This document shows, in pieces, positions 8,599 to 17,763 of a stretch of DNA of 64,000 nucleotides (the first letter of the stretch is position 1; each line of letters opens with the position of its first letter). The position numbers and the translations under genes are program-made. Origin of the DNA: Caballeronia sordidicola. GTDB lineage: Bacteria; Pseudomonadota; Gammaproteobacteria; Burkholderiales; Burkholderiaceae. The stretch is from positions 62,001-126,000 of the forward strand of contig NZ_FCOC02000011.1 of assembly GCF_001544455.2 (NCBI RefSeq), read 5' to 3'. The notes under the pieces were generated by a model, which saw only the letters and a list, made by a program, of their open reading frames with translations, was not told the origin of the DNA and did no database searches.

Positions 8599-9729
8599 AT
8601 GGAACAGGCGATAAAAAGCGTCGAGTACGACCGGCCGCAAGGGCTGACCTGCGGCATCGGGCAGGCGTGGGCGAAAGTGCCCGATGCGCCGTCGCAGGCG
8701 GAAAAGCGCGAGTTGAAGGAACGCATCCGTTCGTTGCTCGTGCACGAGAAAGCGGTGCTGGTCGCGCATTATTATGTCGATGCCGAGTTGCAGGAACTCG
8801 CCGATGAAACCGGCGGCTGCGTAGCGGATTCGCTGGAAATGGCGCGCTTCGGGCGCGATCATGCGGCGCAAACGCTGGTTGTCGCGGGTGTGCGATTCAT
8901 GGGCGAGACGGCGAAGATACTCAGCCCCGAGAAGCGTGTGCTCATGCCCGACCTGGACGCGACCTGTTCACTGGATCTGGGATGCCCGGCCGACGAATTC
9001 TCGGCTTTCTGCGACGCGCATCCCGACCGAACGGTGGTGGTCTACGCGAACACCAGCGCGGCGGTGAAGGCGCGAGCGGACTGGATGGTGACGTCGTCTA
9101 TTGGCTTGGAGATCGTCGCCGATCTGCACGCGCGCGGCGAGAAAATCCTCTGGGCGCCCGACCGGCATCTGGGCTCGTATATTCAGAAGCAAACCGGCGC
9201 CGACATGCTGTTGTGGCAAGGCTCGTGTCTTGTGCACGACGAATTCAAGGGTATCGAACTCGACCTGCTGCGCCATGAATATCCCGATGCAAAAATCCTC
9301 GTTCATCCTGAATCGCCAGAGGGCGTGGTCGCGTTGGCGGACGTGGTGGGATCGACGACCCAACTGATCGACGCCGCCGTGAAGCTCGACGCCAAGCGCT
9401 TTATTGTTGCGACAGATCTCGGCATCCTGCACAAGATGCGGCTCGCGGCGCCGGGGAAGGAGTTTATTGAAGCGCCCACGGCTGGCAACAGCGCAAGTTG
9501 CAAGAGTTGCGCGCATTGCCCATGGATGGCCATGAACGGCCTCGCGAATCTCGCGGCGGTTCTCGAGCGCGGCAACAATGAGATTTTCGTGGACAGCGCG
9601 ATCGGCGAGCGCGCGCGTGTTCCTATCGACCGGATGCTCGATTTCGCCGCGCGTCACAAGAAACGCGTTCAGGCGAGCGGCGATCTGGCGAAGGATGGTC
9701 CGTTGTTTTCAAACGTTGGAGCGGCGTGA
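8599..9729 (+). CDS. nadA: Quinolinate synthase A
   Basis: NadA condenses iminoaspartate with dihydroxyacetone phosphate to quinolinate in de novo NAD synthesis; it is a cytoplasmic [4Fe-4S] enzyme. The 376-residue protein has [10 protein letters not shown] near the N-terminus. Conserved cysteines lie in C-S-L-D-L-G-C-P and in [10 protein letters not shown], and H-P-E-S-P is also present, as in the family. I chose ATG 8599, with GGAGAC at 8584-8589, over ATG 8548, which lies too close to the upstream terminator and gives atypical residues. The stop abuts the nadC start with no gap, so the two form an operon. The partner aspartate oxidase gene nadB is 12 kb away on the other strand. Confidence 0.95.
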   Translation: MEQAIKSVEYDRPQGLTCGIGQAWAKVPDAPSQAEKRELKERIRSLLVHEKAVLVAHYYVDAELQELADETGGCVADSLEMARFGRDHAAQTLVVAGVRFMGETAKILSPEKRVLMPDLDATCSLDLGCPADEFSAFCDAHPDRTVVVYANTSAAVKARADWMVTSSIGLEIVADLHARGEKILWAPDRHLGSYIQKQTGADMLLWQGSCLVHDEFKGIELDLLRHEYPDAKILVHPESPEGVVALADVVGSTTQLIDAAVKLDAKRFIVATDLGILHKMRLAAPGKEFIEAPTAGNSASCKSCAHCPWMAMNGLANLAAVLERGNNEIFVDSAIGERARVPIDRMLDFAARHKKRVQASGDLAKDGPLFSNVGAA

Positions 9730-10617
9730 ATGTCTTCTGCAAGTCATCTGGTTTCCCCTTTGTTCGATGAAATCCGCACGCAATACGGCGCAGCCTTCGA
9801 TCAGGTGCTGGAGCGCAATGTAACGGACGCGCTCGCGGAGGACATCGGGGACGGCGACCGCACCGGTCTGCTGGTTCCGGCGGGTATTGAACGCACGGCG
9901 CGCATTATCGTTCGCGAGGAGGCGGTGCTGTGCGGCGTGCCATGGTTCGAAGCTGTTATGCGGCGCGTGGATGCGGCTATTCGCGTGGAATGGCTCTATC
10001 ACGAAGGCGCGCGCATGAGCCAGAATTCGCCCGTGGTAGTGCTGCGCGGCCCGGCGCGCGCGCTGCTGACGGCCGAGCGCAACGCATTGAATTTCCTGCA
10101 GTTGCTTTCCGGCGTGGCGAGCGCGACGCGGCGTTACGTCGACGCAATAGAAGGCACGCGTGCGCGCATCCTCGATACCCGCAAAACCTTGCCTGGCTTG
10201 CGTCTCGCGCAGAAGTACGCGGTTCGCGTGGGCGGTGGCGCGAACCAGCGCCTCGCACTCTACGACGGCATTCTGATCAAGGAAAACCACATTGCCGCAG
10301 CGGGCGGCGTGGGCGCGGCAATGGATGCGGCGCTTGCGCTGAATGCCGGCGTGCCCGTCCAGATCGAAGTCGAGACGCTTGAGCAGTTGGAAACGGCGCT
10401 GGCGCATCGGGCGGAATCGGTTTTGCTCGACAACTTCAGTTTCGACGCAATGCGCGACGCCGTTGGCCTGACGGCTGGCCGCGCGGTGCTGGAAGTATCG
10501 GGCGGGGTGAACTTCAGCACCGTGCGCACGATTGCGGAGACGGGCGTGGACCGCATTTCCATTGGCGCGCTGACGAAGGATGTTCGGGCCACCGACTATT
10601 CGATGCGGCTGGAATAA
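9730..10617 (+). CDS. nadC: Nicotinate-nucleotide pyrophosphorylase (carboxylating)
   Basis: NadC (quinolinate phosphoribosyltransferase) converts quinolinate and PRPP to nicotinate mononucleotide and CO2. The 295-residue protein carries family motifs in order: E-D-I-G-D-G-D-R-T-G, E-R-N-A-L-N-F-L-Q-L-L-S-G, L-D-T-R-K-T-L-P-G-L-R, G-G-G-A-N-Q-R, K-E-N-H, and a C-terminal E-V-S-G-G-V phosphate-binding segment. Its ATG follows the nadA stop immediately. Only a weak 5-bp hairpin (10619-10633) without a T-tract follows, so the boundary with the downstream hut region is not sharply terminated by sequence. Confidence 0.95.
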   Translation: MSSASHLVSPLFDEIRTQYGAAFDQVLERNVTDALAEDIGDGDRTGLLVPAGIERTARIIVREEAVLCGVPWFEAVMRRVDAAIRVEWLYHEGARMSQNSPVVVLRGPARALLTAERNALNFLQLLSGVASATRRYVDAIEGTRARILDTRKTLPGLRLAQKYAVRVGGGANQRLALYDGILIKENHIAAAGGVGAAMDAALALNAGVPVQIEVETLEQLETALAHRAESVLLDNFSFDAMRDAVGLTAGRAVLEVSGGVNFSTVRTIAETGVDRISIGALTKDVRATDYSMRLE

Positions 10618-10696
10618 AGCCCCAACGCGGGGCGCGGCGGCTGTGGCGTGCAATGCGCCATGACCTTGCGCCTCGTTTCTTTTCTGCACTACGTCG

Positions 10697-10706
10697 TGTC
10701 TAGACA
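10697..10706. promoter_or_regulatory. HutC-like half-conserved operator
   Basis: TGTCTAGACA is a perfect 10-bp palindrome within GTGTCTAGACAAC. It matches the core of the HutC-type site but lacks one outer flank. It lies 230 bp upstream of the transporter operon. Apart from this site and the one at 10871, the 10618-10935 gap (318 bp) shows no gene. Confidence 0.4.
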
Positions 10707-10870
10707 ACTTTGTGACGTTCTCCACAAAGCGGGTTCATTCATCGACGAATCTTCCTCGCCATTCCTCGTAACACCCTCGTAAGCCTTGCCCGTCAAGCGT
10801 CTCGGTATTTTCCCTAACTTTTCGCACTTGCCAACAAAAACCGTTGCCAGTCCTTTTTGTTCAATGCATG

Positions 10871-10884
10871 CTTGTCTATACAAG
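10871..10884. promoter_or_regulatory. HutC operator candidate upstream of the histidine transporter operon
   Basis: CTTGTCTATACAAG reads CTTGTATAGACAAG on the other strand, which is the core of the HutC operator I recall from the Klebsiella hut operons. It lies 52 bp before the binding-protein start, a position suited to repression relieved by urocanate. The functional assignment is inference from motif and context. Confidence 0.75.
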
Positions 10885-10935
10885 TTGGCGATTCGCCAAT
10901 CGGTCAAACACTCATTCTGGAAAAGTGGCTCAACT

Positions 10936-11802
10936 ATGACAGGCAAAATGAACTTGCTGGCTCGGCTCGCGGCATCGGTGGCCGTGGGTGTCATCGCTTT
11001 CGGCGCTGTCAGCGCTCCGGCAAAAGACTGGAAAACCGTCACGATCGCCACGGAAGGCGCGTACGAACCGTGGAACCTGACCTTGCCCGGCGGCAAGCTC
11101 GGCGGCTTCGAACCGGAACTCATCCAGAACGTCTGCGACCGCATCAAGATCCAGTGCAAGCTCGTGACGCAAGACTGGGACGGCATGATCGCGGGCCTGC
11201 AGGCAGGCAAGTTCGACGTGCTCATGGACGCCATTTCGGTCACGCCCGAGCGCGAAAAGATCATCGCGTTCTCGCGGCCTTACGCGTCCACGCCCGCGGC
11301 GTTCGTCGCGTCCGGCGATGCGCCGGCCGCGCTCGCCAAGCAGCCGGGAGCCGGGCAAATCGTGAAACTCACCGGCGATCCGGCTCACGACAAAGCCACC
11401 GTCGACGCATTGCGCGTGGCGCTGAAGGGCAAGACCATCGGCATTCAGTCGGGAACCGTGTACACCAAGTTCATCGATACGAACTTCAAGGACGTCGCGA
11501 CCATCCGCGAGTACAAGACCGCGCCGGAGCATGACCTGGATCTGGTGGCGGGGCGCATCGACGTTGCGTTCGATGACAGCACGTACTGGGCATCGGCGTT
11601 CGCCAAGCCGGAAAACAAGGGCCTGGCGTTCACGGGACCGAAGATCTCGGGACCGGTCTGGGGTCCGGGCGAGGCGCTCGCATTCCGTCAGTCCGATAAA
11701 GACCTGAAGGCCAAGTTCGACGAAGGTATTGCCGCGGCGCTCGCCGACGGCACAGTCAAGCGTCTCTCAATGAAATGGATGAAGGTCGACGCAACGCCTT
11801 GA
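10936..11802 (+). CDS. Periplasmic histidine/lysine/arginine/ornithine-binding protein (HisJ/ArgT type)
   Basis: A 288-residue solute-binding protein of family 3. The N-terminal signal peptide is followed by mature sequence starting near D-W-K-T-V-T-I-A-T-E-G-A-Y-E-P-W. Family ligand-site features include G-F-E-P-E-L, D-W-D-G-M-I-A-G-L-Q-A-G-K-F-D, and the S-V-T-P-E-R-E-K strand. It should bind a polar amino acid, most likely histidine given the hut neighbours, and deliver it to the HisQM-HisP importer encoded next. ATG 10936 has a GGAAAAG ribosome site 10 bp upstream; ATG 10948 is an alternative. It is the first gene of a HisJ-Q-M-P-HutH-like operon behind a HutC-type operator. Confidence 0.85.
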   Translation: MTGKMNLLARLAASVAVGVIAFGAVSAPAKDWKTVTIATEGAYEPWNLTLPGGKLGGFEPELIQNVCDRIKIQCKLVTQDWDGMIAGLQAGKFDVLMDAISVTPEREKIIAFSRPYASTPAAFVASGDAPAALAKQPGAGQIVKLTGDPAHDKATVDALRVALKGKTIGIQSGTVYTKFIDTNFKDVATIREYKTAPEHDLDLVAGRIDVAFDDSTYWASAFAKPENKGLAFTGPKISGPVWGPGEALAFRQSDKDLKAKFDEGIAAALADGTVKRLSMKWMKVDATP

Positions 11803-11886
11803 TGGCCTGCTGACCACGTCCACCAATCCGGCGGGCGCGCGAGGAAAACCGTGCGTCCGGCGACGCAACACCGCAGGAGACAAAAG

Positions 11887-12609
11887 ATGAGTCTGGTTCA
11901 ACTACTCGGTTTCGGCGAACAGGGCTGGGGCGCCGCATTGCTGGTCGCGCTCCTCATGACTGTATTGCTCACCATCGCCGCGCTTGCCGTGGGCGCCGTG
12001 TTCGGGGCAATGGTCGCATCGGCGAAACTGTCGCGCAGCCGCACGTTGCGGGTTATCGGCGATGCCTACACCACGCTGTTTCGCGGTATTCCCGAACTGC
12101 TGATCATCTATCTTTTCTACTTCGGTGGATCGTCTGTCGTGACCGCCGTTGGACAGTTTTTCGGCGCCGATGGGTTTATCGGCGTGCCGCCGTTCGTGGT
12201 TGGCGCGCTTGCCATTGGGCTGATTTCCGGGTCGTATCAGGCGGAGGTTTATCGCTCGGCGGTGCTGGCGGTGTCGCGTGGCGAGATCGAGGCGGCGCGC
12301 GCGATCGGCATGTCCACGCCGACCATGTGGCGGCGCGTGCTGATTCCGCAAGTCGTGCGTTTCGCGCTGCCCGGCATTGGCAACGTGTGGCAGTTGAGCC
12401 TCAAGGATTCCGCGCTGATCGCCGTGACCGGGCTTTCCGAACTGATGCGCACGAGCCAGGTCGCGGCCGGGTCGACGCATCAATACTTCACGTTTTATGT
12501 GGTCGGCGGCGCGCTGTACCTGATTCTCACGAGCCTGTCGAACCGTGTCTTCGATCGCGCTGAAGCGCGCATCGGCCGGTCGTTCCGCGGCACGCTCGCG
12601 CGCCACTAA
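11887..12609 (+). CDS. hisQ: Amino acid ABC transporter permease (HisQ type)
   Basis: A 240-residue inner-membrane permease with about five hydrophobic segments. The cytoplasmic EAA loop is S-R-G-E-I-E-A-A-R-A-I-G-M, which docks onto the ATPase. The segment T-L-F-R-G-I-P-E-L-L-I-I-Y is typical of the His/Glu/Gln permease family. It pairs with the next gene product to form the heterodimeric channel of a polar amino-acid importer. The start ATG 11887 follows CAGGAGACAAAAG. The name is by homology with the Salmonella His transporter; histidine specificity is inferred from hut linkage. Confidence 0.82.
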   Translation: MSLVQLLGFGEQGWGAALLVALLMTVLLTIAALAVGAVFGAMVASAKLSRSRTLRVIGDAYTTLFRGIPELLIIYLFYFGGSSVVTAVGQFFGADGFIGVPPFVVGALAIGLISGSYQAEVYRSAVLAVSRGEIEAARAIGMSTPTMWRRVLIPQVVRFALPGIGNVWQLSLKDSALIAVTGLSELMRTSQVAAGSTHQYFTFYVVGGALYLILTSLSNRVFDRAEARIGRSFRGTLARH

Positions 12610-12636
12610 GACAAACGTTCCCAGGCGACTCCGATC

Positions 12637-13407
12637 ATGAACATCGATTTCGAATTTCTCGGCGATACGCTGTCGAAACTCCTTGCCGCCGTGCCGACCA
12701 CGCTGGGGCTTTTCGTCGCCTCGCTGATTCTGGGCGGACTGCTTTCGCTCGTGATCGTCGCGATGCGCGTAAGTCCCATCTGGGCGCTCAACCGTTTTGC
12801 GCGCGGCTACATTCTGGTATTTCGCGGCTCGCCGCTCTTGATCCAGATGTTCCTGGTCTATTACGGGCTCGGACAATTTCACGCGGTTCGCGCGAGTTTC
12901 GTCTGGCCCGTGCTGCGTGAACCCTACGCGTGCGCCATTCTTTCGCTGGCGCTGTGCACGGCCGGATACACCGCCGAAATCATTCGCGGCGGGCTGCAAT
13001 CCGTGCCGCACGGCCAGATTGAAGCGGCGCTCGCGTGCGGCATGTCGCGCTGGACCGTGTTGCGCCGGATCATCGCGCCGATCACGCTGCGCTACGCATT
13101 GCCCGCGTATTCGACCGAAGCCGTGCTGCTCGTCAAATCGACGGCGCTGGCGAGTCTCGTCACCGTGTGGGACGTAACCGGCGTCGCGCAGCAGATCATC
13201 CAGCGAACCTACCGGACCATGGAAGTGTTCATCTGCGCGGCAGCCATTTATCTCGTGCTGAATTTCATCATCGTGCGCGCGCTCGGGATGCTCGAAAAGA
13301 AGCTCTCGCCGCATCTGCGCGACCGTAACGGCACGGCGTCGAAGAAGTCCGCGCCTGCGTCGCTCAAGGCGGCCACCGCGTCGGGCAGCTCGGACATCGA
13401 TTCCTGA
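12637..13407 (+). CDS. hisM: Amino acid ABC transporter permease (HisM type)
   Basis: A 256-residue permease with the family signature [16 protein letters not shown] and EAA loop [13 protein letters not shown]. It has five or so hydrophobic stretches and a charged Ser/Lys/Ala-rich tail of about 30 residues at the C-terminus, longer than usual. It forms the membrane channel with the upstream HisQ-type protein. It follows that gene by 27 bp and precedes the ATPase gene by 14 bp, so the order Q-M-P is that of classical histidine transport operons. Confidence 0.82.
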   Translation: MNIDFEFLGDTLSKLLAAVPTTLGLFVASLILGGLLSLVIVAMRVSPIWALNRFARGYILVFRGSPLLIQMFLVYYGLGQFHAVRASFVWPVLREPYACAILSLALCTAGYTAEIIRGGLQSVPHGQIEAALACGMSRWTVLRRIIAPITLRYALPAYSTEAVLLVKSTALASLVTVWDVTGVAQQIIQRTYRTMEVFICAAAIYLVLNFIIVRALGMLEKKLSPHLRDRNGTASKKSAPASLKAATASGSSDIDS

Positions 13408-13421
13408 ATCAGGGAGAACTC

Positions 13422-14213
13422 ATGAACACCAGCAATTCCATTGCGCTCTCGGCGAGCAATATCCACAAGTCTTTCGGCGACGCACACGTGCTCAAGGGCA
13501 TTTCCCTCGACGCGCACGAAGGCGACGTGATCTCGATTCTCGGCGCGAGCGGCTCGGGCAAAAGCACGTTCCTGCGCTGTATCAACATGCTTGAAACGCC
13601 GGACGACGGGGAAGTGAAGCTGGCGGGCGAGGCTATCGAAATGAAACGTGGCCGCGACGGACGCCTGCAGCCGGGCAACCGCAAGCAGGTCGACCGGATT
13701 CGCTCGCAACTCGGCATGGTGTTCCAGAGTTTCAATCTCTGGTCGCACATGACAGTGATGCAGAACGTGATCGAAGGGCCGTTGCGCGTTCAGAAACGCA
13801 CGCGCGCTGAATGTGTGGAAGAAGCCGAGCAACTGCTGACGAAGGTCGGCTTGTATGAAAAGCGCGACGCTTATCCCGCACATTTGTCGGGCGGCCAGCA
13901 ACAGCGCGTCGCGATTGCGCGCGCGTTGGCAATGCACCCGAAAGTCATGCTCTTCGACGAACCCACGTCCGCGCTCGACCCCGAACTGGTCGGCGAAGTG
14001 CTGCGCGTGATGCGCGCGCTCGCCGAAGAAGGGCGAACCATGCTCGTCGTCACGCACGAGATGGGGTTTGCGCGGCATGTGTCGAACCGGGTGATGTTCC
14101 TGCATCAAGGACAAGTCGATGCCGAAGGCGCACCCGACGACCTTTTCAACGGCCGATGCTCGGAGCGCTTCCAGCAGTTTGTATCGAGTCATCATTCACG
14201 TACGGCTAATTGA
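13422..14213 (+). CDS. hisP: Amino acid ABC transporter ATP-binding protein (HisP type)
   Basis: A 263-residue ATPase that powers the histidine-type importer from the cytoplasmic face. Walker A is G-A-S-G-S-G-K-S-T, the Q-loop segment is [10 protein letters not shown], the ABC signature is L-S-G-G-Q-Q-Q-R, and Walker B is [12 protein letters not shown] followed by the T-H-E-M switch His. The insert with N-R-K-Q-V-D-R-I-R before the Q-loop is typical of HisP. A strong ribosome site (CAGGGAGAACTC) precedes ATG 13422. The gene ends 18 bp before the HutH-like gene. Confidence 0.88.
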   Translation: MNTSNSIALSASNIHKSFGDAHVLKGISLDAHEGDVISILGASGSGKSTFLRCINMLETPDDGEVKLAGEAIEMKRGRDGRLQPGNRKQVDRIRSQLGMVFQSFNLWSHMTVMQNVIEGPLRVQKRTRAECVEEAEQLLTKVGLYEKRDAYPAHLSGGQQQRVAIARALAMHPKVMLFDEPTSALDPELVGEVLRVMRALAEEGRTMLVVTHEMGFARHVSNRVMFLHQGQVDAEGAPDDLFNGRCSERFQQFVSSHHSRTAN

Positions 14214-14231
14214 TTTGCAAGCGAGGTTGAC

Positions 14232-15812
14232 GTGCTGGCCAGTTCCTTTTTACAAGCGCCATCGATTGAACCCATGGTCATCGGCGCCGGATCGAGTGAA
14301 GGTTTTGACCATGGATATGCGCCGGCCGTGGTGAATCTCGATGCACCGCTCGGCTGGCGCGACATCGCGCGGATTGCACATGGCGCGAAGCTGGTCTTGT
14401 CGCCCGAGGCACGCGCGCGTATCGATCACGCGCGCGCGCTGGTCGAGCAGATTGTCGAGCGCCGGATTCGCGCTTATGGCGTGAATACGGGCGTGGGCGC
14501 GTTGTGCGACGTGGTCGTGTCGCCGTCCGAACAACGCACGTTGTCGCGCAATATCCTGATGAGTCACGCGGTGGGCGTGGGCGAACCGCTGCGGCGCGAG
14601 GAGACGCGCGCGATCATCGCGGCGGCGGTGAACAACTTCGCGCACGGGCGCTCGGGCGTGCGGCTGGAACTTGTCGATCTGCTCGTGACGCTGCTCGACA
14701 GCGGCGCGATTCCCGAAGTGCCGGCGTTCGGTTCTGTCGGCTACCTGAGTCATATGGCGCATATCGCGCTCGTGCTGATTGGCGAGGGTTTTGTCCGCGA
14801 TGACACCGGCCGCACCAGCGCGGCTCGCGCGTTGCAGCAGCTTGAGCGCGAACCGCTGGTGCTGGAGGCGAAGGAGGGCCTGAGCGTCGTCAACGGCACG
14901 CCGTGCGTGACCGGGCTCGCATCGCTCGCACTGGCACGCACCGAACGCCTTTTGCAATGGGCCGACACCATTTCCGCAATGACCTTCGAGAACCTGCGCG
15001 GGCAGGCCGCCGCGTTCGACGCCGATTCGCTCGCGCTGCGGATATCGCCGGGATTGGCTGCGGTCGGTGCGCATTTGCGCGAGCTTCTCGCCGATAGCGG
15101 GATCATCGCGGCGTCGTTTGGACGAATCACGCAGGACCCGCTGAGCTTGCGCACGATTCCGCATGTCCACGGCGCGGCGCGCGATGTGTTCGCGACCACC
15201 GCCGAAGTCGTGAACCGCGAGCTTGCTTCCGTCACCGATAACCCCGTCGTCACCGGCACGCTGGCCGCGCCGCGTGTGTTTTCGCAGGCGCATGCGGTAG
15301 GCGCGTCCATCGGCCTTGCGATGGACAGCCTGAGCACCGCGGTCGCCGAAGTGGCCGCGATGGCAGAGCGGCGTATCGACCGGCTGGTCAATCCGCTGGT
15401 GAGCGGCCTGCCCGCGTTTCTCGCCGATAGCGGCGGCACCTGTTCCGGTTTCATGATCGCGCAGTACACGGCGGCTTCGCTGGTCGCGCACAACCGGCGG
15501 CTCGCGATGCCGGCAAGCCTCGATGGCGGCATCACGTCCGGTTTGCAGGAAGACCATTTGTGCCACGCAACGCCGGCTGCGCTCAAGGCGCTGGAGATCA
15601 TCGCCAACGCGGAACGTATCTTTGCCATCGAGTTGCTCGCGGCGGCGCAAGCCTACGACCTGCAACCCGCTGAACTGACGCGCGCGCCGAAGACCGACGC
15701 GGTGTATCGGAGCGTGCGGGCAGCGATCTCGCCCTATCGCGATGACCGGCCGCTCGCGGGCGACATTGCCGCCGCCGTCGCCTTCGTCTGCGAAGCCGCT
15801 CCGGCGTTTTAG
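14232..15812 (+). CDS. HutH-like aromatic amino acid ammonia-lyase homologue lacking the MIO triad
   Basis: A 526-residue member of the HAL/PAL/TAL fold family. Several histidase catalytic positions are recognisable: Y82 (Y-G-V-N-T-G), H112 (S-H-A-V-G), N221 (V-N-G-T-P), R307 and E440 (L-Q-E-D-H). However, the segment that normally reads G-S-V-G-A-S-G-D-L reads G167-S-V-G-Y-L-S-H, so the Ala-Ser-Gly residues that cyclise to the MIO electrophile are absent. The Tyr280 equivalent is L304 (Q-D-P-L-S-L-R), and the Phe329 region also differs. The frame is intact and codon use is normal, so this is not a simple pseudogene. It belongs to the transporter operon (18 bp after hisP). The start is GTG 14232 with GAGG 5 bp upstream. 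Histidase activity is doubtful. Confidence 0.8.
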   Translation: MLASSFLQAPSIEPMVIGAGSSEGFDHGYAPAVVNLDAPLGWRDIARIAHGAKLVLSPEARARIDHARALVEQIVERRIRAYGVNTGVGALCDVVVSPSEQRTLSRNILMSHAVGVGEPLRREETRAIIAAAVNNFAHGRSGVRLELVDLLVTLLDSGAIPEVPAFGSVGYLSHMAHIALVLIGEGFVRDDTGRTSAARALQQLEREPLVLEAKEGLSVVNGTPCVTGLASLALARTERLLQWADTISAMTFENLRGQAAAFDADSLALRISPGLAAVGAHLRELLADSGIIAASFGRITQDPLSLRTIPHVHGAARDVFATTAEVVNRELASVTDNPVVTGTLAAPRVFSQAHAVGASIGLAMDSLSTAVAEVAAMAERRIDRLVNPLVSGLPAFLADSGGTCSGFMIAQYTAASLVAHNRRLAMPASLDGGITSGLQEDHLCHATPAALKALEIIANAERIFAIELLAAAQAYDLQPAELTRAPKTDAVYRSVRAAISPYRDDRPLAGDIAAAVAFVCEAAPAF

Positions 15813-15818
15813 CGCCCG

Positions 15819-15830
15819 CTGTATAGACAG
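15819..15830. promoter_or_regulatory. HutC-like operator after the hutH-like gene
   Basis: CTGTATAGACAG: core TGTATAGACA is identical to the centre of the 10871 site read on the other strand. It lies 7 bp after the hutH-like stop and 240 bp before hutU. Confidence 0.5.
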
Positions 15831-15835
15831 ATTCG

Positions 15836-15862
15836 CGCCGCCGCTCAAGGGCGGCGTTTGCA
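15836..15862 (+). terminator. Hairpin between the two hut transcription units
   Basis: CGCCGCC (15836-15842), loop GCTCAAG, GGCGGCG (15850-15856), then TTTGCATTGCTTTT. The T-tract is interrupted, so it may be a moderate terminator of the transporter/HutH-like operon. Confidence 0.5.
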
Positions 15863-15970
15863 TTGCTTTTGCGTCTCGGGCGCCGTTCAGCCTCGCTCTC
15901 ATCTCATTAAAGTAAACCCCTAGTCGAATCGATAAACGACCGCTTGCGCTCCTTTTTATTTTAATTCAGA

Positions 15971-15984
15971 CTTGTATATACAAC
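15971..15984. promoter_or_regulatory. HutC operator candidate upstream of hutUDIFG
   Basis: CTTGTATATACAAC contains the perfect 12-bp palindrome TTGTATATACAA (15972-15983), 90 bp before the hutU start. It is the best-conserved HutC-type site in the window and is well placed to control the catabolic operon. Confidence 0.75.
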
Positions 15985-16073
15985 TTGTCGACCGGCTCCG
16001 CGAGATTCATTGAAAGCCGCGCCACCGGCCTCAAGACACCGAATACTTTCCATCCCGTCCGAGGAGTGCTTTG

Positions 16074-17756
16074 ATGAAAAACCACAATCCGCGTCCACTG
16101 CGCGCACCGCGCGGCACCGAACTCACGTGCAAGAGCTGGCTGACCGAAGCGCCGTATCGGATGCTGTTGAACAACCTCGATCCCGAAGTTGCCGAGAATC
16201 CGGACAAGCTTGTGGTGTACGGCGGTATAGGCCGCGCGGCACGCAACTGGGAGTGTCTCGACAAGATTCTTGAAACGCTGCAACGCCTGGAAAGCGATGA
16301 ATCGCTGCTGGTGCAGTCGGGCAAGCCGGTTGGTGTGTTCAAGACGCATGCAGACGCGCCGCGCGTATTGATCGCAAACTCGAACCTCGTGCCGAAATGG
16401 GCGACCTGGGAGCATTTCAACGAACTCGACCGCAAGGGTCTTTTCATGTACGGCCAGATGACGGCCGGAAGCTGGATCTATATCGGCAGCCAGGGGATCG
16501 TGCAGGGCACGTACGAAACGTTCGTGGAAGCGGCACGCCAGCACTTCAACGGCAGTTGGAAAGGCCGCTGGATCCTGACGGCGGGCCTGGGCGGCATGGG
16601 CGGCGCGCAACCGCTCGCGGCAACGCTGGCCGGGGCGGTATCGCTGAATATAGAGTGCGACCAGACGCGTATCGACTTCCGTCTGCGCACGCGCTACGTC
16701 GATAAACAGGCGAAGGACATCGACCACGCGCTCGAACTGATCAAGCAGCACACGGAAGCGGGCGATGCAATTTCCATCGCGCTTCTTGGCAACGCGGCCG
16801 AAGTGCTGCCGGAACTCGTGCGGCGCGCCAAGGCGGGCGCCATCAAGCCGGACCTCGTCACCGACCAGACCTCGTCGCACGATCTGATCAACGGTTATCT
16901 GCCGGCTGGTTGGAGTCTGGAAAAGTGGCGCGCAGCGTCGCTGGATGCATCGCAACACGCCGAACTCAAGGCGGCGGCGCAACGCTCATGCGCCCAGCAC
17001 GTCCAAGCGATGCTCGATTTCCACGCCATGGGCATTCCCGCGGTCGATTACGGCAACAACCTGCGCCAGGTCGCCTTCGATGACGGCGTGAAGAACGCCT
17101 TCGATTTCCCCGGCTTCGTGCCCGCGTACATCCGCCCGCTGTTCTGCGAGGGCAAGGGCCCGTTCCGCTGGGTGGCGCTTTCCGGCGATCCGGAGGACAT
17201 CTACAAGACCGACGCCAAGCTGAAAGAATTGTTCCCGCACAACGCCGGCATGAACCGCTGGCTCGACATGGCGCGCGATCGCATTGCGTTCCAGGGTTTG
17301 CCGGCGCGGATTTGCTGGCTCGGCCTGGGCGAGCGCCACGTCGCCGGTCTCGCGTTCAACGAGATGGTGAAGAACGGTGAGCTCAAGGCACCGATCGTCA
17401 TTGGCCGTGATCATCTGGATACGGGTTCCGTTGCAAGTCCGAATCGCGAGACGGAAAGCATGAAGGACGGCACGGACGCCGTGTCCGACTGGCCGTTGCT
17501 CAACGCACTTCTGAATACTGCTGGCGGCGCGACATGGGTCAGCCTGCATCATGGCGGCGGCGTAGGCATGGGATATTCGCAGCACGCGGGCATGGTGATC
17601 GTCGCCGATGGGACGGACGCCGCGCACAAGCGTCTTGCGCGCGTGCTGGTCAACGACTGCGCGTCCGGCGTAATGCGCCATGGCGACGCGGGCTACGAGC
17701 AGGCAATCGAATGCGCGAAGAAGTTCGGCCTCGACTTGCCGTTCATCACGACCTGA
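16074..17756 (+). CDS. hutU: Urocanate hydratase
   Basis: HutU adds water to urocanate to give 4-imidazolone-5-propionate, using tightly bound NAD+ as electrophile, in the cytoplasm. The 560-residue protein matches family length. Typical segments are [14 protein letters not shown] near the N-terminus, [20 protein letters not shown], and the dinucleotide-binding [13 protein letters not shown] 16074 has GAGGAG 7 bp upstream; TTG 16071 is discounted. It is the first gene of hutUDIFG, 90 bp behind a HutC-type operator. Confidence 0.95.
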   Translation: MKNHNPRPLRAPRGTELTCKSWLTEAPYRMLLNNLDPEVAENPDKLVVYGGIGRAARNWECLDKILETLQRLESDESLLVQSGKPVGVFKTHADAPRVLIANSNLVPKWATWEHFNELDRKGLFMYGQMTAGSWIYIGSQGIVQGTYETFVEAARQHFNGSWKGRWILTAGLGGMGGAQPLAATLAGAVSLNIECDQTRIDFRLRTRYVDKQAKDIDHALELIKQHTEAGDAISIALLGNAAEVLPELVRRAKAGAIKPDLVTDQTSSHDLINGYLPAGWSLEKWRAASLDASQHAELKAAAQRSCAQHVQAMLDFHAMGIPAVDYGNNLRQVAFDDGVKNAFDFPGFVPAYIRPLFCEGKGPFRWVALSGDPEDIYKTDAKLKELFPHNAGMNRWLDMARDRIAFQGLPARICWLGLGERHVAGLAFNEMVKNGELKAPIVIGRDHLDTGSVASPNRETESMKDGTDAVSDWPLLNALLNTAGGATWVSLHHGGGVGMGYSQHAGMVIVADGTDAAHKRLARVLVNDCASGVMRHGDAGYEQAIECAKKFGLDLPFITT

Positions 17757-17763
17757 AGCTGAT

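Noticed and set aside
14250..15902. 550-residue minus-strand ORF opposite the hutH-like gene
   Set aside because: No recognisable motif; long antisense frames are common in GC-rich genes and composition is that of a shadow.
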